Positions 27,358 to 35,714 of a DNA stretch of 64,000 nucleotides are shown in pieces. Position 1 is the stretch's first letter. Every line of letters starts with the position of its first letter. Source of the stretch: Vibrio inusitatus (GTDB taxonomy: Bacteria; Pseudomonadota; Gammaproteobacteria; Enterobacterales; Vibrionaceae). The translations under genes were made by a program, and so were the position numbers. The DNA is taken from the NCBI GenBank assembly GCA_024346935.1, contig AP024879.1:124001-188000 (forward strand), read 5' to 3'. The notes under the pieces were generated by a model, which saw only the letters and a program-made list of their open reading frames with translations, made no database searches and was not told the DNA's origin.

Positions 27358-27801
27358 ATGTTAGAACGTTTTTTTGAGAAAACTATTTACCCTTACTTGA
27401 TGGTGACGGGTTTTCTGACTGCAACCGCTTTTATCACCTTCATTGCCCCTGAATGGAGCATGAGTAACCTGTTTTTCTACAACGGACAGATGATGGAAAA
27501 CTCCATTTATCTTAAGGCTACTTACCAGCACTGGGGTGTCATGGTGGGCTGTATTGGTGTGTTGTTGATGGTCTCGGCAAAGGTGAAATCACTGAGAACC
27601 TCGACAATGATTTACAGTGCCTTTGAAAAAGCGATGTTCGTTGGTTTATTTCTCTACAACGTTTGCATTAACGATTATCAGTGGTTTTATGGGTGGAGCG
27701 GTGTATTTGTTCTAGATGGTTTCGTGACTCTATATTCATTCACGTATCTTTATTACTACCTGACTAGAGATAAATCCAAAGCGCCAGTTCATTTACGTTA
27801 A
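27358..27801 (+). CDS. Four-helix membrane protein, unknown function
   Basis: A 147-residue protein with about four hydrophobic segments, including an N-terminal YPYLMVTGFLTATAFITF helix and a Tyr/Trp-rich part near the end. It starts 38 bases after the aldehyde dehydrogenase with an AGAGAAAG ribosome site, so both are probably co-transcribed under operator 1. I cannot assign a family with confidence; its size and topology resemble the small DoxX/DUF4345-like proteins, one of which is encoded just downstream. Confidence 0.7.
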   Translation: MLERFFEKTIYPYLMVTGFLTATAFITFIAPEWSMSNLFFYNGQMMENSIYLKATYQHWGVMVGCIGVLLMVSAKVKSLRTSTMIYSAFEKAMFVGLFLYNVCINDYQWFYGWSGVFVLDGFVTLYSFTYLYYYLTRDKSKAPVHLR

Positions 27802-28120
27802 TCAAGCACTAGCCAATAAATTAATTTCGTTAAATTAAAAACTTCGCGATTACATCGTCACTTTACTGATGTATTAGATGCTGCCACTAAACCAACTGGT
27901 CGGCATGTAACGTTGTGATCGCAAATAACCAAAAGGCAACACATCATGGTCAGTCAACATCGATACCATCATTGATGCGGTTGTGTAACATCTTTCCACT
28001 TATATGAATATAGGGAAGCAATGGTCAAAGGAATGACTCTTTTTTTAATGAATAAAGTAGTTGATTACTTAGTTTCATTCTAGGTAAAGCATCGGCTTAT
28101 TATCTCTAAGAGTTACTATC
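27802..28120. other. Intergenic region with an operator-like site inside a long stem
   Basis: The 319 bases contain the sixth copy of the TetR-type motif (27892-27906). It lies between the arms GCGATTACA (27846-27854) and TGTGATCGC (27914-27922), which could pair as RNA with a single G-U. No coding frame with a ribosome site is visible. Confidence 0.4.
27892..27906. promoter_or_regulatory. TetR-type operator, site 6 (weakest)
   Basis: CCAACTGGTCGGCAT; its complement ATGCCGACCAGTTGG keeps the CCGACC core of the other sites. It lies 215 bases upstream of the DUF4345 gene. Confidence 0.45.
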
Positions 28121-28519
28121 ATGAAGAAGCAAAATCTATTTTTAATGACGGCCGCAATCGGTATTTTTCCTGTGGCTATGTCGTATGGCTTATTACCAGG
28201 CTATTTCTTTGGTATCGATTTAAATACTCCCGAGTTGGTTAATATTTTCCGAGCGATTATGGGCTTGTACACAGCAATGGGTATTTTTTGGCTAATAGGC
28301 GCACTAAAAAAGACCTATACCGAAGCTGCTTTATATAGCGTGGCAGTATTTATGGGTGGTTTGTCTATTGCTCGAATTCTTAGCATCAATATTGATGGTA
28401 TGCCCAACGCGATCCTTCTTGCTTATACCGCAGTTGAAATTGCCATCGGTACAACGGCCTTGTGGTTGATCAATCAAAATCAACAACAGATAAACAATGC
28501 AGTATTGGAGAATGCGTAA
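28121..28519 (+). CDS. DUF4345-family membrane protein
   Basis: A 132-residue protein with four hydrophobic helices. The central IFRAIMGLYTAMGIFWLIG and the late GLSIARILSI segments match the DUF4345 pattern. Function unknown. Its stop overlaps the sulfatase start by one base (TAATG), so both are translated from the same message. Such tight coupling suggests a partner role for the sulfatase, perhaps in membrane or substrate handling; this is inference. Confidence 0.75.
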   Translation: MKKQNLFLMTAAIGIFPVAMSYGLLPGYFFGIDLNTPELVNIFRAIMGLYTAMGIFWLIGALKKTYTEAALYSVAVFMGGLSIARILSINIDGMPNAILLAYTAVEIAIGTTALWLINQNQQQINNAVLENA

Positions 28520-30291
28520 TGGATAAGAAAATTGTAATCAGCCTTGGACTAGTCGCGCCGTTTATCGCTTTTCCATCACTAGGTGCAGCGTCACCGGATG
28601 CGCATACTGAAACTAAAAAACCAAACATCTTACTTATCGTTGGTGATGATCTTGGAATGGGTGATCTACAACCGTTTGGATCAGAAATAAACACTCCAAC
28701 ATTAAATGCTCTGGCAGAAGAAGGTATACGATTCAATAATTTTCATGCATCACCAGTATCTTCAGTGACTCGAGGGCAACTTTTTACCGGTGCAAATAGT
28801 ATCGAAGTCGGTTTGGGTTCGTTCGATTATTCCATTTATCCTGAATCTAAGGGTAAGAAGGGTTACGAGGGTTATCTTACCCGAGATGCAGTGACTATAA
28901 CCGAACTACTAAGAGACACTGGGTATCATACCTATCATGCGGGGAAATGGCATCTAGGCTCAGGGAATGGTAAAGGTCATCCACCACAAGACTGGGGCTT
29001 CGAGCAGACTTATGGAGTATATGCGGGTGGCTCTGCGCACTGGGATGATACCGATATGTATCCATCAGTGAAGGTGGCAGAAAAAGCCATCGCCGAAGGG
29101 AAAAAGCCACCTGTAACTCAGCAAAAGTTCTTTGAGAATGGTGTGCAGGTAGAGCGAGTTAAAGGTATCTACTCGGATGATCTTTATACAGGTAAGATGA
29201 TCGAGTATATCGATGAAAACAAAGACACGGGCAAGCCATTTTTTGGTTACCTAGCCTTAACAACAGCACATTTCCCTCTGCAAGCGCCTTCCGCTTTAAT
29301 AGACAAATACACTGCGATGTATGAAGAGCTTGGCTACGAAGGGCTGAAAAAACAGCGTTACGAGCAAATGATTGAAGCGGGGGTCTACAAGAAAGGGACG
29401 CCTTTCCCTGAGGAAAACCCGATCACTAAAAAATGGGATGACCTGACGGATGCTGAAAAGAAAACTCAAGCTCGTTTGATGGCGACCTATGCTGCCATGA
29501 TTGAAGCTCAAGATTTCTATATTGGCCGAGTTCTGGATTATTTGCGTGAATCGGGTCAACTGGACAACACCTTGGTTATCTATATGCCAGATAACGGACC
29601 AGAGGGTTCAGATGCGATGGGACCACTGGCGAACGATCTATGGACAGATTGGACTACCGAACACTTTGATATGTCTGATGAAGCGATTGGTACTTCTCGT
29701 TCAAGTCGCCAGCTTGGCATTGAGTGGGCGAATGCGACTACGGGCCCTTTGCAATGGTGGAAATGGTTTGTGTCAGAGGGTGGCGTGCGTGTACCCCTAA
29801 TCATGACGCCACCGAATAACAGCGGTTTTGAGATGCAAGGCGAGATGTCTAACACCACGTTAAGTGTTAAGGATCTCCCTATGACCATGCTTGATTATGC
29901 TGGTATCAATCATCCAGGTGCTACCTACAAGGATCGCAAGGTCGTAACGCCGTCTGGTAAGTCTATGTTGCCATTCTTATCCGGTATGGAGGATACGGTG
30001 AGAACGGATAACGATTGGTTTGCCTTTGAACTGTTTGGCAATGGGTTTGTGATTCAAGGTGACTATAAATTGATGAAGCTGAGAACGGGTATGTACGGTG
30101 ATAGCGAATGGCATCTGTATAATATCAAAGAAGATCCAGCAGAGTCTGTGCCACTAGAGGATGAACTACCGGAGGTGTTTGATTCTATGATGAAGACCTA
30201 CGAGCAGTACAAGATTGATCACAATATTGTAGAGGTTGAAGAGAATTGGAATCCGTGGTTGGAAGCCGCTGGCCACACTATGTCTCACTAA
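28519..30291 (+). CDS. Exported Ser-type sulfatase
   Basis: A 590-residue type I sulfatase with a signal peptide (cleavage near LGAAS). Metal-binding Asp residues are in IVGDDLG and YMPDNGPE, and HAGKWHLG carries the Lys/His site. The nucleophile motif reads S81-S-V-T-R followed by GQLFTG. Its first residue is Ser rather than Cys, so activation to formylglycine would need an anSME-type maturase, and one is encoded just downstream. Val and Thr replace the usual Pro and Ser. It hydrolyses a sulfate ester in the periplasm; the substrate is unknown. Start chosen by GGAG and coupling to the DUF4345 gene. Confidence 0.9.
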   Translation: MDKKIVISLGLVAPFIAFPSLGAASPDAHTETKKPNILLIVGDDLGMGDLQPFGSEINTPTLNALAEEGIRFNNFHASPVSSVTRGQLFTGANSIEVGLGSFDYSIYPESKGKKGYEGYLTRDAVTITELLRDTGYHTYHAGKWHLGSGNGKGHPPQDWGFEQTYGVYAGGSAHWDDTDMYPSVKVAEKAIAEGKKPPVTQQKFFENGVQVERVKGIYSDDLYTGKMIEYIDENKDTGKPFFGYLALTTAHFPLQAPSALIDKYTAMYEELGYEGLKKQRYEQMIEAGVYKKGTPFPEENPITKKWDDLTDAEKKTQARLMATYAAMIEAQDFYIGRVLDYLRESGQLDNTLVIYMPDNGPEGSDAMGPLANDLWTDWTTEHFDMSDEAIGTSRSSRQLGIEWANATTGPLQWWKWFVSEGGVRVPLIMTPPNNSGFEMQGEMSNTTLSVKDLPMTMLDYAGINHPGATYKDRKVVTPSGKSMLPFLSGMEDTVRTDNDWFAFELFGNGFVIQGDYKLMKLRTGMYGDSEWHLYNIKEDPAESVPLEDELPEVFDSMMKTYEQYKIDHNIVEVEENWNPWLEAAGHTMSH

Positions 30292-30307
30292 TCATTTATA
30301 AATATGA

Positions 30308-30340
30308 AACCCTTGGATTTATAGTCCGAGGGTTTTTTTT
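30308..30340 (+). terminator. Intrinsic terminator after the Ser-type sulfatase
   Basis: AACCCTTGGA pairs with TCCGAGGGTT and is followed by a run of eight T. Confidence 0.85.
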
Positions 30341-30350
30341 ACTTAGAGCT

Positions 30351-30365
30351 AGACCGACCGGTCAG
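30351..30365. promoter_or_regulatory. TetR-type operator, site 2
   Basis: AGACCGACCGGTCAG followed by TTTTGTGTA, 76 bases upstream of the maturase start. It matches site 1 at 22 of 25 aligned bases. Confidence 0.75.
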
Positions 30366-30440
30366 TTTTGTGTATTATCTTTTATATACAAAGGGGATAG
30401 GACACAATTGAGAAGGAACCTCTCCAATCTGGGGAATATA

Positions 30441-31673
30441 ATGACTGCGATTACAGCTCCACAATTTAATGGCAAGGCACACATCAAGATGCAAGCACTA
30501 GCAAAGCCAATTGGTGCCACCTGCAATATTGATTGTACGTACTGTTATTACCTTGGTAAGAAAGAATTACTGAACTATTCCGCGCGTGATTCGAACGTAA
30601 TGGATATCGCAAGACTTGAGCTTTATATCAAGCAGTATATTGAGGCGCAAAACACTCCCGAGATCATTTTTTCTTGGCATGGTGGGGAACCGACTATGCT
30701 TGGGCTGGAGTATTTTCAACAGGTAGTGTGTTTCCAAAAAAAGTACTGCCCACCAGACATCACTATTACTAATGATATTCAGACTAACGCGACGCTTCTT
30801 ACTGACCAGTGGTGCGAGTTCTTCAAACAGCATGATTTTGTGGTCGGAGTCAGCATCGACGGCCCTGAAGAAATACACAATACCTATCGAACGAATCGAG
30901 CGGGTCGAGGCACTTTTAAGCAGACATTGCGCGGTATCGAGCTATTGAAGATTCATCATGTCACTTTTGCTACTTTAAGTTGTGTGAATGATGTGAGCAG
31001 CCAAAAACCACTAGAGGTATATCGGTTTTTACGTGATGTAGTGAAACCGTCACAAATTCAATTTATCCCTGTTGTAGACAAAGTCAATGCAACTACCCAA
31101 AGCAAATGGCACACGCACGGTGATCTCTCAATCATACCAATAAGTGAACCGGTTACTGACTGGAGCGTACAAAGTGAGAAGTGGGGGGAGTTTCTAATCA
31201 CCATATTCGATGAATGGCTTCGCAAGGACTTTGGGCGAGTTTTTATTCCATATTTTGAGAATTTTTTTGCAGTTTGGGCGGGAGAGCAGAGCAGTATTTG
31301 TTCCCTGAGTGAGATTTGCGGTAAGAGCTTAGCCGTTGAACCCAATGGTGATGTTTATGCTTGTGACCACTATGTGTTCGACCAGTTTAAGTTAGGCAAT
31401 ATTTCTCAAACCGACATCCAGAAACTTGCGTTCTCAGAGCGCCAAAAGAATTTTGCTTTTGCTAAACAAAAGTCTTTGCCGAGTCAGTGCTTAGAGTGTG
31501 AATACAAATTTGCTTGCCATGGAGAGTGCCCTAAAAATCGCATCATTCATTCGCGTGATGGCGAATTCGGCCTAAATTACTTATGTGATGGTTGGAGTAC
31601 ATTCTTTAGGCACATAGATCCAATAATCAAGAGTATCTTCATAAGAAACAATATTTTACTGGGAGAACGTTAA
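30441..31673 (+). CDS. Anaerobic sulfatase-maturating enzyme (anSME), radical SAM
   Basis: A 410-residue radical SAM/SPASM enzyme that oxidises the sulfatase active-site Ser or Cys to formylglycine without oxygen. The radical cluster motif is C28-NID-C32-TY-C35. The C-terminal SPASM region holds two more Cys sets (including CGKS, CDHY and CLECEYKFACHGEC), as in AtsB and anSME. Start taken at ATG 30441 with GGGGA upstream; the longer frame overlaps the sulfatase, the terminator and operator 2. The adjacent Ser-type sulfatase is the natural client. It is coupled to the next gene by TAATG. Confidence 0.92.
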   Translation: MTAITAPQFNGKAHIKMQALAKPIGATCNIDCTYCYYLGKKELLNYSARDSNVMDIARLELYIKQYIEAQNTPEIIFSWHGGEPTMLGLEYFQQVVCFQKKYCPPDITITNDIQTNATLLTDQWCEFFKQHDFVVGVSIDGPEEIHNTYRTNRAGRGTFKQTLRGIELLKIHHVTFATLSCVNDVSSQKPLEVYRFLRDVVKPSQIQFIPVVDKVNATTQSKWHTHGDLSIIPISEPVTDWSVQSEKWGEFLITIFDEWLRKDFGRVFIPYFENFFAVWAGEQSSICSLSEICGKSLAVEPNGDVYACDHYVFDQFKLGNISQTDIQKLAFSERQKNFAFAKQKSLPSQCLECEYKFACHGECPKNRIIHSRDGEFGLNYLCDGWSTFFRHIDPIIKSIFIRNNILLGER

Positions 31674-32161
31674 TGTCGAACATGGTTGAGACTTATCTAA
31701 TTGTCGCTTTAACCATGGCATTGCTGAGCTTGTGGAAGACTTATTCGGGACCTGCTATAGCGGCGGTGATGTCTTATTCATACCCAGAAATGCTGCTATT
31801 CAATATGGTCCCCGCTATGCTGGCAGCGTACGTGGGGTGGGCTATGGGTCCACTTGCAAATAGACTGTTTCTCCGCAACACTCGAGTCGGCTACCGCCCT
31901 AAATTGAAAAAATTTATGCAGAGATGGAATCGTTATGGTCAGGTAAGTATGGCTTTTTTGGCTCCGGTGTTAGTTGGGATCCCAAGCTATACATTTGTGT
32001 CTAAACGCCTGAACCAAAGTGTAGTAAAAACCTTTGGTCTACTAACGGCATCTATTTTATTTTGGAGTGGTATCGCATACTTCTGCTTCCTGCTGGTGGA
32101 TGTAGGGCAATACATTCCGGTGGATACTATGATCCCTGACTCCGTACTAGATAGGATGTAA
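31673..32161 (+). CDS. Membrane protein coupled to the sulfatase maturase
   Basis: A 162-residue protein with about four hydrophobic segments. A Gly/Pro-rich section (VGWAMGPLANRLF and APVLVGIPSYTF) resembles the re-entrant segments of DedA/small-export proteins. The start overlaps the anSME stop by one base, so the two are co-translated. I cannot assign a firm family. Its position suggests work with the sulfatase system, for example transport of a product, but this is inference. Confidence 0.7.
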   Translation: MSNMVETYLIVALTMALLSLWKTYSGPAIAAVMSYSYPEMLLFNMVPAMLAAYVGWAMGPLANRLFLRNTRVGYRPKLKKFMQRWNRYGQVSMAFLAPVLVGIPSYTFVSKRLNQSVVKTFGLLTASILFWSGIAYFCFLLVDVGQYIPVDTMIPDSVLDRM

Positions 32162-32162
32162 T

Positions 32163-32193
32163 AAAAAAGGCTCGCAATATTGCGAGCCTTTTA
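32163..32193. terminator. Bidirectional terminator
   Basis: GGCTCGCAATATTGCGAGCC (32169-32188) is a perfect palindrome between A and T runs, placed between convergent genes. Confidence 0.9.
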
Positions 32194-32209
32194 AGTTTAT
32201 GGATAGTTA

Positions 32210-32779
32210 TTATTGAACGATTTTAATCGTTTCGCTCATCGCATTATCAAGTAGTGAGCGGTCTTTTTGCATTGCAGCCAATAGAGTACAACCTAACCAA
32301 AGCCCATACAGAGTGCGTGCAGTGTCGTAACCATTTTTCATTTTGAAATCACCCTGCTTGATACCATGCTCGAAGAAGTTCCCCATACGCGCGATGACCT
32401 TTTCTGCACCTTCGTTTAGTGCTTCTTGCATTTGATTCGATGTCCCAGCTATCTCACCAGATAGTTTTACTACCAAGCATTTTATCTGGAAATCTTCGGT
32501 CAGTTTTTCGCTACACCAATAATCAAAATAGGCTTTGATTCGCTGCGGCGGCGTTAGAGCAGTATCTAATAGATAGGACTCTAAGGTTTCAAGATGATCC
32601 TCAAAGTAATCATCGAGTAGGGTTTTACCAAAGTCCTCTTTAGACTTGAAGTGATGATAAAACGACCCCTTAGTAGCTTCGGCTTTGTTGAGTATCTTAG
32701 TTAAACCTATGCCTGCGAAACCTTGTTCACTCATTAGGTCAAACCCAACATCTAATAGCTTCTGTTTTAAGTCTTTCAT
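32210..32779 (-). CDS. TetR-family repressor, likely owner of the AKACCGACC motif
   Basis: A 189-residue TetR protein. The N-terminal helix-turn-helix is GFAGIGLTKILNKAEATKGS followed by FYHHFKSKEDF, the family hallmark; the rest is a helical ligand domain. I start at ATG 32779 because GGGGGA lies 5 bases upstream. Two copies of the shared 15-bp motif (32822 and 32866) lie between it and the divergent gene at 32948. The same motif precedes the dehydrogenase, maturase and exported-protein genes. It is therefore the best candidate for autoregulation and control of this region. Confidence 0.9.
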   Translation of the reverse strand: MKDLKQKLLDVGFDLMSEQGFAGIGLTKILNKAEATKGSFYHHFKSKEDFGKTLLDDYFEDHLETLESYLLDTALTPPQRIKAYFDYWCSEKLTEDFQIKCLVVKLSGEIAGTSNQMQEALNEGAEKVIARMGNFFEHGIKQGDFKMKNGYDTARTLYGLWLGCTLLAAMQKDRSLLDNAMSETIKIVQ

Positions 32780-32821
32780 TTTATCCCCCTGGGTATAATT
32801 ATCGTTATTGTAAGAGTCTCT

Positions 32822-32836
32822 ATACCGACCGTCCAG
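32822..32836. promoter_or_regulatory. TetR-type operator, site 3
   Basis: ATACCGACCGTCCAG, 43 bases upstream of the tetR start; one base off the consensus AKACCGACCGGTCTG in the right half. Confidence 0.7.
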
Positions 32837-32865
32837 TATGTTTTGTTGAATTATTAAAAAATATA

Positions 32866-32880
32866 TAGACCGGTCGGTAT
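32866..32880. promoter_or_regulatory. TetR-type operator, site 4
   Basis: TAGACCGGTCGGTAT; the complement is ATACCGACCGGTCTA. It lies 68 bases upstream of the Rossmann-fold gene, opposite in orientation to site 3. Confidence 0.75.
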
Positions 32881-32947
32881 GTTGCGTGTATATTGTGCTC
32901 ATTCAAAGGCAAGCTGTGTATGTTTTTTTAATAAAGAGCGAGAATTT

Positions 32948-33619
32948 ATGACATTGAACACTTCTATCGTTATTGCTGGTGCTACTGGACTAGTAGGCCG
33001 AGAAACACTGAAAGCTGTATTGAAAGATTATCGCGTTTCTAAAGTGATCAGTCTTTCTCGTCGCAAGATAGAAATGGAAGATTCTAAACTTGAGCAATGG
33101 ATTACTAATGATCTGAGCAAGCCCGAACTTCAAGCAAATAATCTAACACCGTCAGTTGGCATTATTGCTTTAGGGACAACGCTGAAGAAAGCAGGTAGTA
33201 AGGAAAAGCTTCGCGCTATTGACGTGGATTTGGTAGCAAACACAGCGAAGACAATGAGAGAGATGGGTGTGAAGCATTTGGTCGTAATCTCATGTTTGGG
33301 TGCCAATCCTAAAGCGCTATCCCATTACCTACGATGCAAAGGGGATATGGAAAACCTTGTTGAAGGGCTTAACTTCGACAATGTATCGTTTATGCATCCG
33401 GGTCCACTTGCAGGTGATCGTCATGAACATCGTACAGACGAAAAGCTGCTACAAGGGATGATGCGCTTCGTCACTCCTTTAATGATAGGTAAGCTTCGTA
33501 ACTACGCGCCAATTGAAGCCAATGATGTAGCGCAGGCCATTTTAAAGCTAATGTATATGCATAACAAGAAGCCTGTATCACGCGTGACTACTCAGCAGAT
33601 ATTGAAAATGGTGGCGTAG
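32948..33619 (+). CDS. NAD(P)-binding Rossmann-fold protein (NmrA/atypical SDR-like)
   Basis: A 223-residue protein opening with the dinucleotide loop IVIAGATGLVGRE, then a short SDR-type core: IIALGTTLKKAGS, VKHLVVISCLGANP and SFMHPGPLAGDR. The HTATIP2/NmrA-like group includes oxidoreductases and redox sensors. Start at ATG 32948; the longer frame would cover operator 4. It is divergent from tetR and shares its control region, so the two are probably co-regulated. Confidence 0.82.
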   Translation: MTLNTSIVIAGATGLVGRETLKAVLKDYRVSKVISLSRRKIEMEDSKLEQWITNDLSKPELQANNLTPSVGIIALGTTLKKAGSKEKLRAIDVDLVANTAKTMREMGVKHLVVISCLGANPKALSHYLRCKGDMENLVEGLNFDNVSFMHPGPLAGDRHEHRTDEKLLQGMMRFVTPLMIGKLRNYAPIEANDVAQAILKLMYMHNKKPVSRVTTQQILKMVA

Positions 33620-33632
33620 CTGAACGTGTGGT

Positions 33633-33660
33633 TAAGCGCTTATAGAGGCGCTTTCTTTTT
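33633..33660 (+). terminator. Intrinsic terminator after the Rossmann-fold gene
   Basis: AAGCGC pairs with GCGCTT (33634-33639 with 33648-33653), followed by TCTTTTTT. Confidence 0.65.
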
Positions 33661-33674
33661 TGATTTACAATAAA

Positions 33675-33689
33675 CAGACTGGTCGGTAT
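33675..33689. promoter_or_regulatory. TetR-type operator, site 5, abutting a start codon
   Basis: CAGACTGGTCGGTAT; complement ATACCGACCAGTCTG. The last base is directly followed by the ATG of the next gene. A -10-like TACAAT lies just upstream (33666-33671). Confidence 0.7.
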
Positions 33690-34205
33690 ATGAATACTAA
33701 ATCTTTACTTTTACTTTGCATTGTATCTTTGTCATTGCCTGTATTCGCTGAAAACAATATGCGTTTTGCTAGCGACAACTCAGAGTCAGCTTGGAGTTAT
33801 TCTGATTATCAAGACATCGCGTTTGGAACTCGCACAACTTGGTTCGTTGATTATTACACTATGACTTATAAGAAGGATGAGGAAGGTAATACTGCCTTGA
33901 TACTTACCTTCCTACCTGAGCAATTAACTCAGAAGAAGGTAGGCACTGCTTTTGTTGAGGCTTTAGAGAAGAGCAACCCTGGCATTAATACCAGTGACGT
34001 TATCATTGATGGTTTGATAGATCAGCTTTCAATTTCTCTATCTCGAGATGACACCGTTGTCATTATTGAACGCGGTAATCAGATCCAAATTCAACATAAT
34101 CAGAGAGTGATCTATCAATTTTCAGATGCAGGTGGCCAAAAACAGGCACTATTGAATATTTGGTTGGGTGAGAAGCCAGTTGATGATTTCCTTACAGAAG
34201 TGTAG
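33690..34205 (+). CDS. Exported protein of unknown function
   Basis: A 171-residue protein with a clear signal peptide (MNTKSLLLL..., cleavage after PVFA). The mature part is mixed alpha/beta with no family I recognise. The ATG at 33690 is chosen because it begins the signal peptide; the longer frame from a TTG at 33660 would span operator 5. There is no clear ribosome site in the few bases before the start. The next gene overlaps its end by 23 bases. Confidence 0.65.
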   Translation: MNTKSLLLLCIVSLSLPVFAENNMRFASDNSESAWSYSDYQDIAFGTRTTWFVDYYTMTYKKDEEGNTALILTFLPEQLTQKKVGTAFVEALEKSNPGINTSDVIIDGLIDQLSISLSRDDTVVIIERGNQIQIQHNQRVIYQFSDAGGQKQALLNIWLGEKPVDDFLTEV

Positions 34206-34773
34206 ATCCAGTCTTAAATTATTACTGATATTTTTGGCGATGTTATCCCCGTTTTCTGCAATGAGTGAGGAAGCAAGAGTGTTGGAATTGAGTGTACAAG
34301 AGACCAAGGCGTTTACGAAAGGTCTCAGTTACGAGTTGATGTTTAGAAAGTTAGCTCGGCAGGTATTTACTGAGTTGGAGCAAAATCCATCGGGTGAGAT
34401 GAAAAGTGAAAGTATTGCCCTGCTCAACCGAATTGAAAATCACAATAGCCTCGTAATGAATCCTGTACGAGAACAGTTTGGTGTTGACACTAGGATTGGT
34501 TGTGGTGACAAGGCATTTGCTACTACTGTCACTTGGGTGCTAAAGGTGATGCCTTCTTTAGGTTTCCAGTATCTTGAAGGTAGTGCACGTCGATTTGTCG
34601 TTCAACTTGAAGATATTGCGAGCATTAGTCCGCCTGTATATGAAAAAGAGATGAACTATATGGTGGAGCATGAAAGAGCTTTATATCGTTATTTGGTTGA
34701 ATTTAACGATGGGAATTATTCTAAAGCCGATTCAGTTTTTGAAGATTTTATTGAGCAATACCATATTAAATAA
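34183..34773 (+). CDS. Exported helical protein of unknown function
   Basis: A 196-residue protein with an N-terminal signal peptide (hydrophobic LLLIFLAMLSPFSAM, cleavage near SAM-SEE) and a mostly helical mature part. It overlaps the preceding gene by 23 bases; GTG 34168 is an alternative start. Location between operator 5 and a DUF302 lipoprotein suggests one envelope operon. No family recognised. Confidence 0.65.
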   Translation: MISLQKCRSSLKLLLIFLAMLSPFSAMSEEARVLELSVQETKAFTKGLSYELMFRKLARQVFTELEQNPSGEMKSESIALLNRIENHNSLVMNPVREQFGVDTRIGCGDKAFATTVTWVLKVMPSLGFQYLEGSARRFVVQLEDIASISPPVYEKEMNYMVEHERALYRYLVEFNDGNYSKADSVFEDFIEQYHIK

Positions 34774-34844
34774 TCGCTAATCGAAATGGAATTCAATTAA
34801 TTTACGGATATCAATATCAAATTTATTATTAAGAGATACTGTTT

Positions 34845-35714
34845 ATGAAAAAATTACCATTGATCGCATTACTTGCTATCCCTTTAATAGGATGTGGCAC
34901 ACCTACAGACTTAAAACAGCACAAATTAGATTTGGCTAATGTAGACCTTAGAGCGGACGTACTGTCGAACAATGCTCCCAAACAGCACCTTGAACATGTC
35001 TTAACGATTGACCACTCGCGCCTGGCCAAAAAAGAGGGTGAGTATTTGGATGCTAGCCGCGTGGATTTCTACGCCAATAATGCGCTTAATACTGAATTAA
35101 TGCAGGAAAATATATTAGTGGGTCTCGACTTACCATTACGTGTATTGAGTTACGCTGAAGACCACCAGATAAAAACAATGTACACCGATGCTGAGTTTTT
35201 AGCAAAACGCCACGGTCTTAGCAATGAGCGTGTACTTGAACAGTATGATGATGAGGTTGAAGAATTAGTAGACCATATTCCGTCAGCACAAACTGTACCA
35301 TCTACTGAAGTGAGTAAAGGCTTCGGCATTGAAACAATCGTTTCCCAATATGACTTTGAAGATACCCTTGAGCAGATCGAACATGATGTATTAGCTGAAG
35401 GCGATACTGTCTGGTTTATGAACTGGGATTATAAGCAAGAAGCAGCCGAGCTTGGAGAAACATTGCCGAAAGCAACATTATTGGTGTTTGGTGGTCCAGC
35501 GCCAGGTGCTAAAGCGATGACTGACTTCTCAAGTATCGGTTTAGATGCTTTTGGACAAAAGGTATTAGTGTTTGAACAAGACGGTGAAGTGATTGTTGCT
35601 TACAACGATATTGTTGATTTTGCAGAGCTTCATTACGGTGACAACGCTATTGCACACAGGGTTATTAACTACCGCCTAGGAAGCACATTGAAAGGCGCGG
35701 TATTCGATTACTAA
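34845..35714 (+). CDS. Lipoprotein with two DUF302 domains
   Basis: A 289-residue lipoprotein (lipobox LIGC, Cys about residue 17). The second half (about 160-289) is a complete DUF302 domain, seen in LLVFGGPAPGAKAM, IGLDAFGQKVLVF and VIVAYNDI. The first half (about 45-130) repeats the pattern in decayed form (LVGLDLPLRVLSY, IKTMYTDAEFLAKRHG). DUF302 has no settled function; it appears in envelope and redox-related proteins. The double arrangement suggests internal duplication. Confidence 0.8.
   Translation: MKKLPLIALLAIPLIGCGTPTDLKQHKLDLANVDLRADVLSNNAPKQHLEHVLTIDHSRLAKKEGEYLDASRVDFYANNALNTELMQENILVGLDLPLRVLSYAEDHQIKTMYTDAEFLAKRHGLSNERVLEQYDDEVEELVDHIPSAQTVPSTEVSKGFGIETIVSQYDFEDTLEQIEHDVLAEGDTVWFMNWDYKQEAAELGETLPKATLLVFGGPAPGAKAMTDFSSIGLDAFGQKVLVFEQDGEVIVAYNDIVDFAELHYGDNAIAHRVINYRLGSTLKGAVFDY

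Noticed and set aside
30246..30440. Longer N-terminus for the sulfatase maturase
   Set aside because: It would cover the sulfatase end, a terminator and an operator; the ATG at 30441 has a good ribosome site.
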